Assembly: GCA_019359035.1 (NCBI GenBank) | Contig: JAHHIC010000043.1 | Coordinates: forward strand, 1 to 64,000 | Source of the DNA: Scytonematopsis contorta HA4267-MV1 | GTDB lineage: Bacteria; Cyanobacteriota; Cyanobacteriia; Cyanobacteriales; Nostocaceae | Direction: 5' to 3' | Length of the DNA: 64,000 bases | In this document: positions 8,211-16,434 of the stretch, piece after piece | Position numbering within the stretch: the stretch's first letter is position 1 | Layout of the letters: each line of letters begins with the position of its first letter | Made by a program: the position numbers and the translations under genes | The notes under the pieces: generated by a model | Databases searched by the model: none | Seen by the model: the letters and a program-made list of their open reading frames with translations, nothing else | Told to the model about the DNA's origin: nothing

Positions 8211-9131
8211 ATGACTTCATCAACAAGTTATCTGACTCAAAATAATTCTCCTTTTCCTGATAGAGAAAATCTCCCAACGATGTATGATTTACCTAGCGAG
8301 AATCCAGAGGAACCCGGTTTGCCAGACGAATTTCATTTTTTACAACCACTTTTATTACTTTTAGCTTTTATTCCTGTAAATTGCCAACCGGAACTAGTTT
8401 ACAGTGCCTTAGACCTAAACCTTTATTATGATGTGAACCATAGATTATGGTATAAAAGACCAGATTGGTTTGGCGTTATCGGAGTACCAAGATTATATCA
8501 AGGTAAAGATTTGCGTTTAAGTTATGTTACTTGGCAAGAAAAAGTAAACCCTTTTATTGTAGTTGAATTATTATCTCCCGGAACAGAAGAAGAAGACCTG
8601 GGTGAGGTCGAAAGTAAATCGGAAAAACCTCCAACTAAGTGGGAAGTATATGAACAAATTCTACAAATCCCCTACTACATAATTTTTAGCCGTTATACCA
8701 ACGAACTACAAGGTTTCTGCTTAGTTGACGGTAAGTATGAACCGATGAACTTTACGTCTGGACGCTTACTCATACCCAATTTAGGCTTAAGTTTGGGATT
8801 ATGGTTTGGTACTTTCCTGGGTGTCGAACGCTTGTGGTTGCGATGGTTTACTCTAGAAGGTGAATTAATTTCCATATCTGACGAGCAAATTATTTTAGCA
8901 AGAGAGGAAAATATCCACCTCAGACAACAAATCCAAGAAGCCGAACAAAAACTCCTAGAAGCACAACAAGAAGCCAAACAAGCAAAACAACAAGCTAAAC
9001 TCGCACAACAAGCTGAGCAACAAGCAAAGCAACAAGCTCAGCAATCACAGCAAGAAGCTGAACAAGCAAAAAGACAAGCAGAGCTATTTGCAGAACGTTT
9101 ACGTCAATTAGGTATTAATCCTTATGAATAA
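8211..9131 (+). CDS. Uma2 family (DUF820) endonuclease-like protein, copy 1
   Basis: 306 aa. The core resembles Uma2 restriction-endonuclease-like proteins, abundant in cyanobacteria: LVYSALDLNLYYDV, KRPDWFGVIG, NPFIVVELLSPGTEEEDLG (Asp and Glu of a PD-(D/E)XK-type site) and WEVYEQILQIPYYIIF. The C-terminus is a Gln/Ala/Glu/Lys-rich coiled coil made of short repeats (EAKQAKQQAKLAQQAEQQAK). It is the first of three tandem copies at about 1,012-bp spacing that share the promoter-proximal sequence GATGTCCTCTTAATATCA. Copy 1 has 14 coiled-coil residues more than copy 2. Natural substrate unknown. Confidence 0.85.
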   Translation: MTSSTSYLTQNNSPFPDRENLPTMYDLPSENPEEPGLPDEFHFLQPLLLLLAFIPVNCQPELVYSALDLNLYYDVNHRLWYKRPDWFGVIGVPRLYQGKDLRLSYVTWQEKVNPFIVVELLSPGTEEEDLGEVESKSEKPPTKWEVYEQILQIPYYIIFSRYTNELQGFCLVDGKYEPMNFTSGRLLIPNLGLSLGLWFGTFLGVERLWLRWFTLEGELISISDEQIILAREENIHLRQQIQEAEQKLLEAQQEAKQAKQQAKLAQQAEQQAKQQAQQSQQEAEQAKRQAELFAERLRQLGINPYE

Positions 9132-9222
9132 AAATATTGTTTATATTTTGCTCAAAAAATTACAATACTTAGATTGATTTGAACTTTCGTCGATGTCCTC
9201 TTAATATCAAAATGTCAAAATT

Positions 9223-10101
9223 ATGACTTCATCAACAAGTTATCTGACTCAAAATAATTCTCCTTTCCCTGATAGAGAAAATCTTCCAACGATGTATGAT
9301 TTACCTAGCGAGAATCCAGAGGAACCCGGTTTGCCAGACGAATTTCATTTTTTACAACCACTTTTATTACTTTTAGCTTTTATTCCTGTAAATTGCCAAC
9401 CGGAACTAGTTTACAGTGCCTTAGACCTAAACCTTTATTATGATGTGAACCATAGATTATGGTATAAAAGACCAGATTGGTTTGGCGTTATCGGAGTACC
9501 AAGATTATATCAAGGTAAAGATTTGCGTTTAAGTTATGTTACTTGGCAAGAAAAAGTAAACCCTTTTATTGTAGTTGAATTATTATCTCCCGGAACAGAA
9601 GAAGAAGACCTGGGTGAGGTCGAAAGTAAATCGGAAAAACCTCCAACTAAGTGGGAAGTATATGAACAAATTCTACAAATCCCCTACTACATAATTTTTA
9701 GCCGTTATACCAACGAACTACAAGGTTTCTGCTTAGTTGACGGTAAGTATGAACCGATGAACTTTACGTCTGGACGCTTACTCATACCCAATTTAGGCTT
9801 AAGTTTGGGATTATGGTTTGGTACTTTCCTGGGTGTCGAACGCTTGTGGTTGCGATGGTTTACTCTAGAAGGTGAATTAATTTCCATATCTGACGAGCAA
9901 ATTATTTTAGCAAGAGAGGAAAATATCCACCTCAGACAACAAATCCAAGAAGCTGAACAAAAACTCCTAGAAGCACAACAAGAAGCCAAACAAGCAAAAC
10001 AACAAGCTCAGCAATCACAGCAAGAAGCCGAACAAGCAAAAAGACAAGCAGAGCAATTTGCTGAGCGTTTACGTCAACTAGGTATTAATCCCTATGAATA
10101 A
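9223..10101 (+). CDS. Uma2 family (DUF820) endonuclease-like protein, copy 2
   Basis: 292 aa, nearly identical to copy 1 across the upstream region, the nuclease core and most of the coiled coil. Differences are a few silent changes and loss of 14 residues (42 nt) of the Gln-rich coiled-coil repeat. Such identity means a recent duplication or continuing gene conversion. Both copies appear intact, so dosage rather than divergence is the immediate effect. Confidence 0.85.
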   Translation: MTSSTSYLTQNNSPFPDRENLPTMYDLPSENPEEPGLPDEFHFLQPLLLLLAFIPVNCQPELVYSALDLNLYYDVNHRLWYKRPDWFGVIGVPRLYQGKDLRLSYVTWQEKVNPFIVVELLSPGTEEEDLGEVESKSEKPPTKWEVYEQILQIPYYIIFSRYTNELQGFCLVDGKYEPMNFTSGRLLIPNLGLSLGLWFGTFLGVERLWLRWFTLEGELISISDEQIILAREENIHLRQQIQEAEQKLLEAQQEAKQAKQQAQQSQQEAEQAKRQAEQFAERLRQLGINPYE

Positions 10102-10195
10102 AAAATATTGCTCAGGTATTCTTCAAAAGACAAAAGTACTTAGGTTAATTTTTTAACTATAATAGATGTCCTCTTAATATCAAGATGTCAAAATT

Positions 10196-10441
10196 ATGAC
10201 TTCATCAACAAGTTATCTGACTCAAAATAATTCTTCTTTTCCTAATAGAGAAAATCTCCCAACAATGTATGATTTACCTACTCGTCGATTTTACATTTAT
10301 TTACATAATTTGGTTTCTTCTCGCTTACCTACTTACAGCAAATTTCAAATTAGCAGGGTACAAGCGGGCGGGCAAGGATGCCCACCCCACAAGAGATTTG
10401 ATATTTTTTTGTGTACCTCATTTACCTACAAAGTGCTGTAA
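10196..10441 (+). pseudogene. Uma2 copy 3, truncated by a MITE
   Basis: The first 28 codons (MTSSTSYLTQNN, then MYDLPT) and the upstream GATGTCCTCTTAATATCA box match copies 1 and 2. The homology then breaks off. The rest of the frame is translated from unrelated DNA, mainly a 100-bp MITE-like element, and stops at 10441. It has no nuclease core. Confidence 0.85.
10336..10438. mobile_element. MITE-like element with TA-flanked inverted ends (copy C)
   Basis: The ends CAGCAAATTT and AAAGTGCTG are imperfect inverse complements, flanked by TA on both sides. The centre holds the hairpin GGGCGGGCAAGGATGCCCACCC shared with the elements at 15135, 17297 and 54420. It sits in the broken third Uma2 copy. 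Confidence 0.6.
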
Positions 10442-10489
10442 GTAAAACGAAATTATAGCTATTTTATACAGTCGGCTTGTAATTTAATA

Positions 10490-10966
10490 TTACTTAATTT
10501 CAATCACCTGAGCATTCATAGCTAACTGATTTGAATTAGAAAGCTGACCTTGAATTTTCACTGATAGATTAGTAGTCAATTTTCCAGCATCAACCGTCTT
10601 TCCTTTTTGGGTAATCTTGGTTTCTGGGAGTAGTCCAACAGCATAAACCCCCTTTTTGGTTTCCACCATTAACTGTACAGGAAAAGTTTCCATCACCTGG
10701 GTAATTTTACCTTCAATAATTGTCAATTCGCTAGTAGCACCTACGCTAGGCTCCGGACTTGAATTATTTAATGAAGATACAGGTTGATTTGGATTGTTAG
10801 TTGTCATAACATTTGGCTGGTTTGAAGTATTTGTAGATGAAGAGACTGATTTATTAATATTAAATTCTTCAGAGGGAATAGGTTTGCCCGATGCACAAGC
10901 TACAAGCAGCGTACCGACCACTACAAACAGACAACTCAAAAGTAATTGATTAAATTTTATTCGCAT
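10490..10966 (-). CDS. Lipoprotein of unknown function
   Basis: 158 aa from ATG 10966, chosen over upstream in-frame starts because GGAGG lies 8 nt before it. A lipoprotein signal is clear: MRIKFNQLLLSCLFVVVGTL then LLVACAS with the lipidated Cys. A Ser/Asn/Pro-rich linker follows (about 35-80), then a small beta-rich domain (ELTIIEGKITQVMETFPVQL, then VYAVGLLPETKITQKGKTVD, VKIQGQLSNSNQ) that looks like an OB/DUF5666-type fold. Expected at the periplasmic face of a membrane. No partner gene is evident. Confidence 0.75.
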   Translation of the reverse strand: MRIKFNQLLLSCLFVVVGTLLVACASGKPIPSEEFNINKSVSSSTNTSNQPNVMTTNNPNQPVSSLNNSSPEPSVGATSELTIIEGKITQVMETFPVQLMVETKKGVYAVGLLPETKITQKGKTVDAGKLTTNLSVKIQGQLSNSNQLAMNAQVIEIK

Positions 10967-11188
10967 TTTACCAACCTCCATCGGTAACAACCTGTTACCT
11001 TCGTTCTAACTGTTTAGACACCAACGGGTTAGAGATAGTTTCTATTATATATGATTAATTAGTTATTTATTGATAGTAAATTAAAGAAACTGGGTATAAA
11101 TACAGCAAAATGCAATGCAATCATACCCAGTGAACAATACGGCTCCGACTTTACTCAAAAAACATGCCCAATTAAGTGAAACGCTATC

Positions 11189-12124
11189 CTAGCAAGGAAT
11201 ATTCCGCCATGCCAACATATTGTTGAACACTTCTAGTGTAATGCGGGTAGCACTGTTAGGACAACCACCGTATGCATGAATACCTACTGCATGACGCTCA
11301 CCGTTAAGGAAACGCCAGATGGGACTACCACTCTGACCACCAAAGGTATCAAGCATATAGTAAAGCTTGCGAGGCTGAACACTAGTAATTACACCTGCGT
11401 TGAACCATTGAGTACCAAATGGCTTATCACCAGCATAACCAGAGTTGTTTACTAGCAGATTGCTCAATGAATTGTCTGATAAAGCAGCAAATCCGAACCA
11501 ACCAACTCGGTTACCGAGGTTGCAGTTTGGAAGAATAATCGCACCGTAGTCGTATTCATGGTTTCTATCTCTAGTCCATCCTAATACGCTGCGTAAAGAA
11601 GAACTCACTTGGGAACCAAAGGGACGAACAGCAGCATCCATTCCTGGAATGACTTCAATTGAACGTGCCCAACCACCATTTGCATGACTGTAGACGCAGT
11701 GTCCTGCTGTCATTACAGTTCGTCCACCAATAAACCATCCTGTACCTCTAGCTTGAGCGCCATTGGGATATGTGATGATTAACTGGCAAATCCAACGCCA
11801 AGGAATATTAGTTGCAGGTGTAATACGAACCCGGTCGTCACTACCACAGACTGTCTCTGGTGTTTTGAATTCTAATGCACCTGCATCTGGTAAAGCTTCC
11901 AGGTCATCTGTAACAGGTACTTCTAGGAAATTAGCACTATCTTTGAGAGCACTGTAAGAGTTAAAACCTGCGACAGTTTCTAATCCCCCACGCATAGCCT
12001 CTCCCATGAAATCCTCAGCTAAGATTTCGTCCTTAGAATCTAGTGATTCATCTTCATTGGAAACTCCTGTATGTAAATCGTTTTCCAATACTTCTTCCGA
12101 GGAAACTATCTCATGACTTGCCAT
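11189..12124 (-). CDS. Trypsin-fold serine protease, V8/glutamyl-endopeptidase type
   Basis: 311 aa. The S1 catalytic triad is visible: His142 in TAGHCVY, Asp192 in EYDYGAIILP and Ser265 in GGQSGSPIW. The domain (about 95-311) resembles V8-like glutamyl endopeptidases. The preceding about 90 residues are strongly acidic (SSEEVLENDL, DESLDSKDEILAEDF) and look like a propeptide, but there is no Sec signal peptide, which is odd for an exported protease; export by another route or a cytoplasmic role is possible. Good SD (GGAG) before ATG 12124. Divergent from the aspartyl protease gene. Confidence 0.85.
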   Translation of the reverse strand: MASHEIVSSEEVLENDLHTGVSNEDESLDSKDEILAEDFMGEAMRGGLETVAGFNSYSALKDSANFLEVPVTDDLEALPDAGALEFKTPETVCGSDDRVRITPATNIPWRWICQLIITYPNGAQARGTGWFIGGRTVMTAGHCVYSHANGGWARSIEVIPGMDAAVRPFGSQVSSSLRSVLGWTRDRNHEYDYGAIILPNCNLGNRVGWFGFAALSDNSLSNLLVNNSGYAGDKPFGTQWFNAGVITSVQPRKLYYMLDTFGGQSGSPIWRFLNGERHAVGIHAYGGCPNSATRITLEVFNNMLAWRNIPC

Positions 12125-12611
12125 AATAATTTCTCCTTCAAATTGTTGAGTATTTAAAACAAAAGCATCTTACAGCAATTACTAACTATTAGGAGTATCT
12201 GCATTCAGATTATTAGCTTTTGTACGTATTAATTCATATTGAAGGCATTAAGAAAACAATCTGTTACGCACTGTTAGATTGTCTTGTGTCCTTCGATATA
12301 CCAATATTATGGCTCTCGTAATCAAATAGTAACAGTACCTTTCAAGGGTACTATTTTCGTTTATTTTTTTACATAAAAAGATTACTTTATAGATATAAAT
12401 TATATATTTTTGTCTCGATTTTAAGCCCTTAAAGACTAATATTATTTCTTTAAATGTATAATAGAAAAGCAAAAGTATCATAAAATACAATATATAGCTT
12501 AAAACCCAGTACATACGATGAAATTGATAATTGTTAGGGTTTGTAAGTTTTTTAACAAATTTGGGTAATCTATATAGTGAGTAGTTCTAGAACGATTTAG
12601 GAGAGGAACGC
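12125..12611. other. Divergent intergenic region
   Basis: About 490 bp, very AT-rich, between two divergent protease genes. A minus-strand frame of 88 codons inside it has no coding character. It presumably holds both promoters. No clear regulatory element seen. Confidence 0.5.
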
Positions 12612-13166
12612 ATGAAATACGCTTCTAAGCGTTGGACGACCGTCGGTGTAAAAGGTTTAGCGGCTATAATACCCACGCTGACGTTTTTCGTCACATTTCC
12701 TCATCGGGTTGCAGCTGACCCTGGAGGGTGTTTCATGGAAACTTCTTCTGGTAAGACTATTAATTTAGGACAGCTTTGTGGTGTAACTCGTGTAGGTGAT
12801 GGAATTATCCGTATTCCCATTAAACGACGTGTTGGAAGAACCCCCGTAGTTGATGTCACCTTTAATGGGCAGAAAACTTATGAGATGATTTTTGATACGG
12901 GAGCAAGCAGTAGCCTTATCACTATGATTATGGCTAGCGACATGAAACTAAAGTCCACAGGGGTTTTGCAAGCCCAAATTGCGGATGGAAGTCAAGTACA
13001 ATTTATGACCACTAAGGTAAGTACGGTTTCGGTGGGTGGGATGGTAGCCAGCAATTTGGAAGTAGCGATAGCACCCAGAGCTGATATTGGACTTTTAGGA
13101 CACGACTTTTTTGGCAACTATGATGTAAAAATTTTAGAAAAAGTGGTCGAATTGTATCCTCGCTAG
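12612..13166 (+). CDS. Retropepsin-like aspartic protease, exported
   Basis: 184 aa. An N-terminal signal (membrane stretch VGVKGLAAIIPTLTFFVTF, cleavage near VAADP) leads to a clan-AA fold: MIFDTGASSSLITMIMA with the catalytic Asp-Thr-Gly, a flap-like segment (ADGSQVQFMTTKVSTVSVGG) and IGLLGHDFFGNYDVKI, the second hydrophobic-Gly box of single-domain retropepsins. Such proteins act as homodimers. GGAG precedes ATG 12612. It is convergent with leuA across a hairpin repeat. Substrate unknown. Confidence 0.85.
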   Translation: MKYASKRWTTVGVKGLAAIIPTLTFFVTFPHRVAADPGGCFMETSSGKTINLGQLCGVTRVGDGIIRIPIKRRVGRTPVVDVTFNGQKTYEMIFDTGASSSLITMIMASDMKLKSTGVLQAQIADGSQVQFMTTKVSTVSVGGMVASNLEVAIAPRADIGLLGHDFFGNYDVKILEKVVELYPR

Positions 13167-13172
13167 ACACAA

Positions 13173-13252
13173 GGCTTGTAGTAGCGCTTTAGCGCCAATC
13201 TTAAAGAAGCGCTAAAGCGCTACTACGAACCTAATTACAAGTGTTTAGTTAG
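13173..13252. repeat. Dispersed GGCTTGTAGT hairpin repeat, copy 2
   Basis: CTTGTAGTAGCGCTTTAGCG pairs with CGCTAAAGCGCTACTACG; the conserved tail AACCTAATTACAAGTGTTTAG follows. It lies between two convergent genes and covers the end of leuA, whose last residues (SLTKHL) and TAA stop it encodes. A bidirectional terminator role is likely. Confidence 0.8.
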
Positions 13253-14908
13253 AGATACTTCTGTTTTTACCGCTCGATTAACTGCGCTGAGTATAGCAAT
13301 AAAAGAAGCTGTGACGATATTTGAGTGAATACCAATTCCGTGCAATGAGCTGGAAATAGAATCACCAACTATTTCTACATATGCAACAGCATCAGCATTA
13401 CTACCCCGATTGCGCGAGTGTTCAGAATAATTATAAATTCTAACACCTAAATCTAAGGCATTTACAAAAGCATCAATTGGTCCGTTTCCTTCACCATGAA
13501 TTGCTATGGTTTCTCCATTTTTTTGTAATGTTGCCCAAAGACCCTGATTTTCTTCGCTTTGATATATTTGGTGGCTAACGTATTGAAATGGTTCTTGTTG
13601 TTGCAAATATTCTTTTTCAAATAATTGCCACAAGTCACTAGAGGACATTTCTTTACCTGTTGCGTCCATCACAGTTTGCACAATTTGACTGAATTCAATT
13701 TGCAATCTTCGTGGTAGTACCAAATTATAATCTTGTTCCAACAAAAAAGCGATACCACCTTTACCTGATTGACTGTTTACCCGCACTACTGATTCATAGC
13801 TACGACCAACATCTTTGGGGTCAAGGGGTAAGTAGGGTATTTCCCAAAATGTATTAGGTTGTTGTACTGCAAATCCTTTTTTGATTGCGTCTTGATGGGA
13901 ACCGGAAAAAGCTGTAAATACTAAGTCCCCAACATAGGGATGACGGGGATGAATTGGTAATTGGGTACAATTTTCTATCGTTCTTGCGACTTCGTTGATA
14001 TTAGAAAAATCTAATCCAGGGTGAATCCCTTGAGTATAAAGATTCAAAGCTAATGTGACCAAATCAACATTACCAGTGCGTTCACCATTGCCAAATAAAC
14101 AACCTTCAACTCTTTCTGCTCCTGCCATTTGAGCTAACTCTGCTGCTGCGATGGCGCAACCACGGTCATTATGAGGATGTACGCAAAGTGTCAGACTGTC
14201 ACGAAATTTTAAGTTGTTGTGCATCCATTCTACTTGGTCTGCAAATACGTTTGGTGTTGCAACTTCCACTGTTGCGGGAAGATTAATTATTGCTTTGTTT
14301 TGTGGTGTTGGTTGCCAAACTTCTAACACTGCATCACAAATTTCTTTGGCAAAGTTTAATTCCGTGGCTGTAAATGTTTCGGGTGAATATTGAAATTGCC
14401 AGTGGGTATTCGGTTGTTCTGTAGCCAGTTCTTTGATTAATTGGGTTGCTGTGACGGCAAGATTGATTGTTTGTGGACAGTCTAATCCAAATACGGTGCG
14501 ACGAAAAACGCTGGAGGTGGCGTTATACAAGTGTACAATTGCCCGTTTTACTCCGTGCAATGCTTCAAATGTGCGACGGATTAAATGTTCTCTGGCTGGT
14601 GTTAATACTTGGATTGTCACGTCTTCGGGGATTAATTTTTCCTCGATTAAGTGTCTAACAAAATCAAATTCAGTTTGCGATGCTGAAGGGAAGGCTACTT
14701 CGATTTCTTTGAAACCGATATTTATTAACAATTTGAAGAGACGGACTTTTTTATCTATATTCATTGGCTCCATTAAGGCTTGGTTACCGTCTCTTAAGTC
14801 GGTGCTTAACCAAATTGGTGGATGAGTAATTGTTTTGCTAGGCCAGGTACGCTCGGATAAGTTGATAGGTGCGAATTGGCGATATTTTTGAGCGGGATTT
14901 TTCAACAT
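13235..14908 (-). CDS. leuA: 2-isopropylmalate synthase (LeuA, type 2)
   Basis: 557 aa. Condenses acetyl-CoA with 2-oxoisovalerate in the first committed step of leucine synthesis, in the cytoplasm. Visible signatures: [16 protein letters not shown] (about 34-49, catalytic Arg-Asp of the HMGL-like TIM barrel), [23 protein letters not shown] (metal His-x-His) and [12 protein letters not shown]. The C-terminal regulatory domain ends in [14 protein letters not shown] and [17 protein letters not shown], where leucine feedback normally binds. The length and wording fit the LeuA type 2 branch (Corynebacterium/yeast-like). The ATG (14908) overlaps the stop of a Leu-rich short upstream ORF. The last six residues come from a dispersed repeat. 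Confidence 0.95.
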   Translation of the reverse strand: MLKNPAQKYRQFAPINLSERTWPSKTITHPPIWLSTDLRDGNQALMEPMNIDKKVRLFKLLINIGFKEIEVAFPSASQTEFDFVRHLIEEKLIPEDVTIQVLTPAREHLIRRTFEALHGVKRAIVHLYNATSSVFRRTVFGLDCPQTINLAVTATQLIKELATEQPNTHWQFQYSPETFTATELNFAKEICDAVLEVWQPTPQNKAIINLPATVEVATPNVFADQVEWMHNNLKFRDSLTLCVHPHNDRGCAIAAAELAQMAGAERVEGCLFGNGERTGNVDLVTLALNLYTQGIHPGLDFSNINEVARTIENCTQLPIHPRHPYVGDLVFTAFSGSHQDAIKKGFAVQQPNTFWEIPYLPLDPKDVGRSYESVVRVNSQSGKGGIAFLLEQDYNLVLPRRLQIEFSQIVQTVMDATGKEMSSSDLWQLFEKEYLQQQEPFQYVSHQIYQSEENQGLWATLQKNGETIAIHGEGNGPIDAFVNALDLGVRIYNYSEHSRNRGSNADAVAYVEIVGDSISSSLHGIGIHSNIVTASFIAILSAVNRAVKTEVSLTKHL

Positions 14909-15078
14909 GATATTATTGGTTTGTTCCTTTGTTGTCGATGTTTATGGCGATGTTTGTGAGGCATTGTGGCTTTCTGTTTGTTTGCAAAGATGGGGCTACC
15001 AGATTGTCTTTTTTGCGAAGTCTGGCAACCCATAGGTAGTCGTAGTAATGCCTCTAGTGCTGAAGAATTTAGTTGCAT
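14902..15078 (-). CDS. Leucine-rich upstream ORF, candidate leuA leader peptide
   Basis: 58 codons from ATG 15078 with a good SD (GAGG, 6-9 nt upstream). Five of the first 14 residues are Leu ([14 protein letters not shown]), encoded by CTA four times and TTA once. An 11-bp RNA hairpin begins two codons later. The C-terminal part is basic ([11 protein letters not shown]). Its TGA (14904-14902) overlaps the leuA start codon region as ATGTTGA, so leuA could be translated by coupling. A Leu-sensing leader is inferred from the position, the codons and the hairpin; it may instead be a small basic protein or a chance ORF. Confidence 0.45.
   Translation of the reverse strand: MQLNSSALEALLRLPMGCQTSQKRQSGSPIFANKQKATMPHKHRHKHRQQRNKPIISC
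14993..15031 (-). promoter_or_regulatory. Strand-specific hairpin in the leuA leader
   Basis: In the minus-strand RNA, GGGUUGCCAGA pairs fully with UCUGGUAGCCC (11 bp, 17-nt loop). Two of the pairs are U-G and G-U, so the stem is complete only in the leuA-sense transcript. It directly follows the Leu codon cluster of the upstream ORF. Confidence 0.5.
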
Positions 15079-15134
15079 GGTTTCCTCGATGTTGATTGTG
15101 GATTTTAAGAATGTGGCCAATAAGTTTGGATATA

Positions 15135-15237
15135 TAGCAATTCCTACTCTGGTGAGGTACACAAGGGCGGGCAGGGATGCCCACCCCACAATAATTCACT
15201 AATTTAATTATGTACCTCACTCGACTGGAAACCGCTA
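15135..15237. mobile_element. 103-bp MITE flanked by TA (copy A)
   Basis: Imperfect terminal inverted repeats: TAGCAATTCCTACTC and TAGCGGTTTCCAGTC (read inward), both continuing to GTGAGGTACA. TA is duplicated at 15133-15134 and 15238-15239. The centre is the GGGCGGGCAGGGATGCCCACCC hairpin. About 90% like the copy at 17297. The TA target points to an IS630/Tc1-mariner mobiliser. It lies 57 bp upstream of the leuA leader ORF. Confidence 0.8.
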
Positions 15238-15239
15238 TA

Positions 15240-15519
15240 GACCTGAATTTTAGAAGCCTAGATTTTAGAAGCCTAGAAATAAATTTCTGGCTTAAAGCTT
15301 AAACCCGTTTTTAACGGGTTGAATTCAGCTCATTGTTAAGTTATTGAAAAAGCTGCGGTTGATATCTTCCAATTATATTATCGAAGTCGCAGCAGTAACC
15401 CCAGCCCTAGTGTAAGGACGGAAGTTAATTGTAGAGGTAGCTGCTGTGAGAACATAATTTTATTTCCAATTACCTGTTTTGGATTATAGCCTTAAGGTAA
15501 GTGATAAATCAAGTATTAA
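15240..15519. other. Intergenic with terminator-like hairpin
   Basis: No gene. It holds a tandem 15-mer (TTTTAGAAGCCTAGA twice, about 15248-15277) and a hairpin AACCCGTTTTTAACGGGTT at 15302-15320. The remainder is unremarkable. Confidence 0.5.
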
Positions 15520-16332
15520 TTATTTATTTGAGCTCCGGCTGACAAAATTACCGCTGACCCACCCTTCAGCTTCTGATTTCACAAATTTAACTTTGTACCA
15601 GGTGTTTCCGTTGTCACCTGTTGCTTCGTCAATGATTGTAACTGCGTCACCAGCAAAACCATAATGTCTTGCCTTTGCACTGGTAGAAGCATCATCACGA
15701 ATATTGATACGTGAACGAGGATTCTTTGAAGTGAGAGTTGCTTGCTTAGTAGTGGAAGAACTTGATTGCTCACCGCTGGTAGAAGTTGCTTCCTCATTAG
15801 TAGTCGAATCTGTACGCTCAGTAATAGAAGAACTAGTTTCTTTGCTATCACCTTTAAGAGCAACGAAGTTAGCACTAACCCAACCTTCTGCTCCCGACCT
15901 TACGAATTGTACCTTGTACCAAGTATTTCCGTTGTCTCCTTGTTTTTCATCAAGGATTTTAATTGGGTCACCGGCAAAACCATAATGTCTAGCCTTTGCA
16001 CTTGTGGAAGCTCCTTCGCGAATATTGATACGGGAAGTTGGTGTTTTCGCTGTAAGAGTAGCAAGAGAATCAGGAGAAGAGGTTAATGTCTCATCGCTTT
16101 TTTTATCAGTAGCCTTTTTTGGCTCAACCTTTGGCTCTATTGACTCAAAATTGGTGTTGTCTTTTTGTGGAGTTTTTGGTCTAGAATTTTCTGTAGCCAA
16201 AGGTGTGGGAGTACTTTGGGGCGTTTCAGACGTAGTAGTGGGTATTGGTGCTACAGGCGCTGTGCTTTGTACTTGCGGCTGGGAGCAAGCTGTAATCCCC
16301 AAAGTAAGTATAATTGCAAGATATGATTTCAT
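15520..16332 (-). CDS. Lipoprotein with two SH3b domains
   Basis: 270 aa. Signal MKSYLAIILTLGITACSQ with a lipobox Cys16. A Pro/Thr/Ser/Lys-rich linker (about 17-90) precedes two copies of a bacterial SH3 (SH3_3) domain: ARHYGFAGDPIKILDEKQGD then NTWYKVQFVRSGAEGWVSANFV (about 93-158), and ARHYGFAGDAVTIIDEATGD then NTWYKVKFVKSEAEGWVSGNFV (about 201-265). The copies are more than 80% identical and separated by a Ser/Thr-rich spacer. SH3b domains usually bind cell wall or peptide, so a wall-associated lipoprotein is likely. Confidence 0.85.
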   Translation of the reverse strand: MKSYLAIILTLGITACSQPQVQSTAPVAPIPTTTSETPQSTPTPLATENSRPKTPQKDNTNFESIEPKVEPKKATDKKSDETLTSSPDSLATLTAKTPTSRINIREGASTSAKARHYGFAGDPIKILDEKQGDNGNTWYKVQFVRSGAEGWVSANFVALKGDSKETSSSITERTDSTTNEEATSTSGEQSSSSTTKQATLTSKNPRSRINIRDDASTSAKARHYGFAGDAVTIIDEATGDNGNTWYKVKFVKSEAEGWVSGNFVSRSSNK

Positions 16333-16434
16333 GTTCTGCTTATGTATAACTATATTTTATACAAGCTTTTCCGAGGACATTTCGGCAGTTTCTGGAAATA
16401 TTTTTCAGGAAATAAAATAGTTTTAGTGAATATT

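Noticed and set aside
8693-9989. Minus-strand 94-codon frames inside both Uma2 copies
   Set aside because: Shadow frames; identical in both copies only because the DNA is duplicated.
12248-12514. 88-codon minus-strand frame
   Set aside because: Extremely AT-rich, Tyr/Ile/Phe-heavy translation in a divergent promoter region; no SD and no coding character.
14902-15220. Longer frames extending the leuA leader ORF upstream, and overlapping frames on both strands
   Set aside because: Their extra N-terminal residues are translated from the MITE at 15135-15237; only the part from ATG 15078 has an SD.
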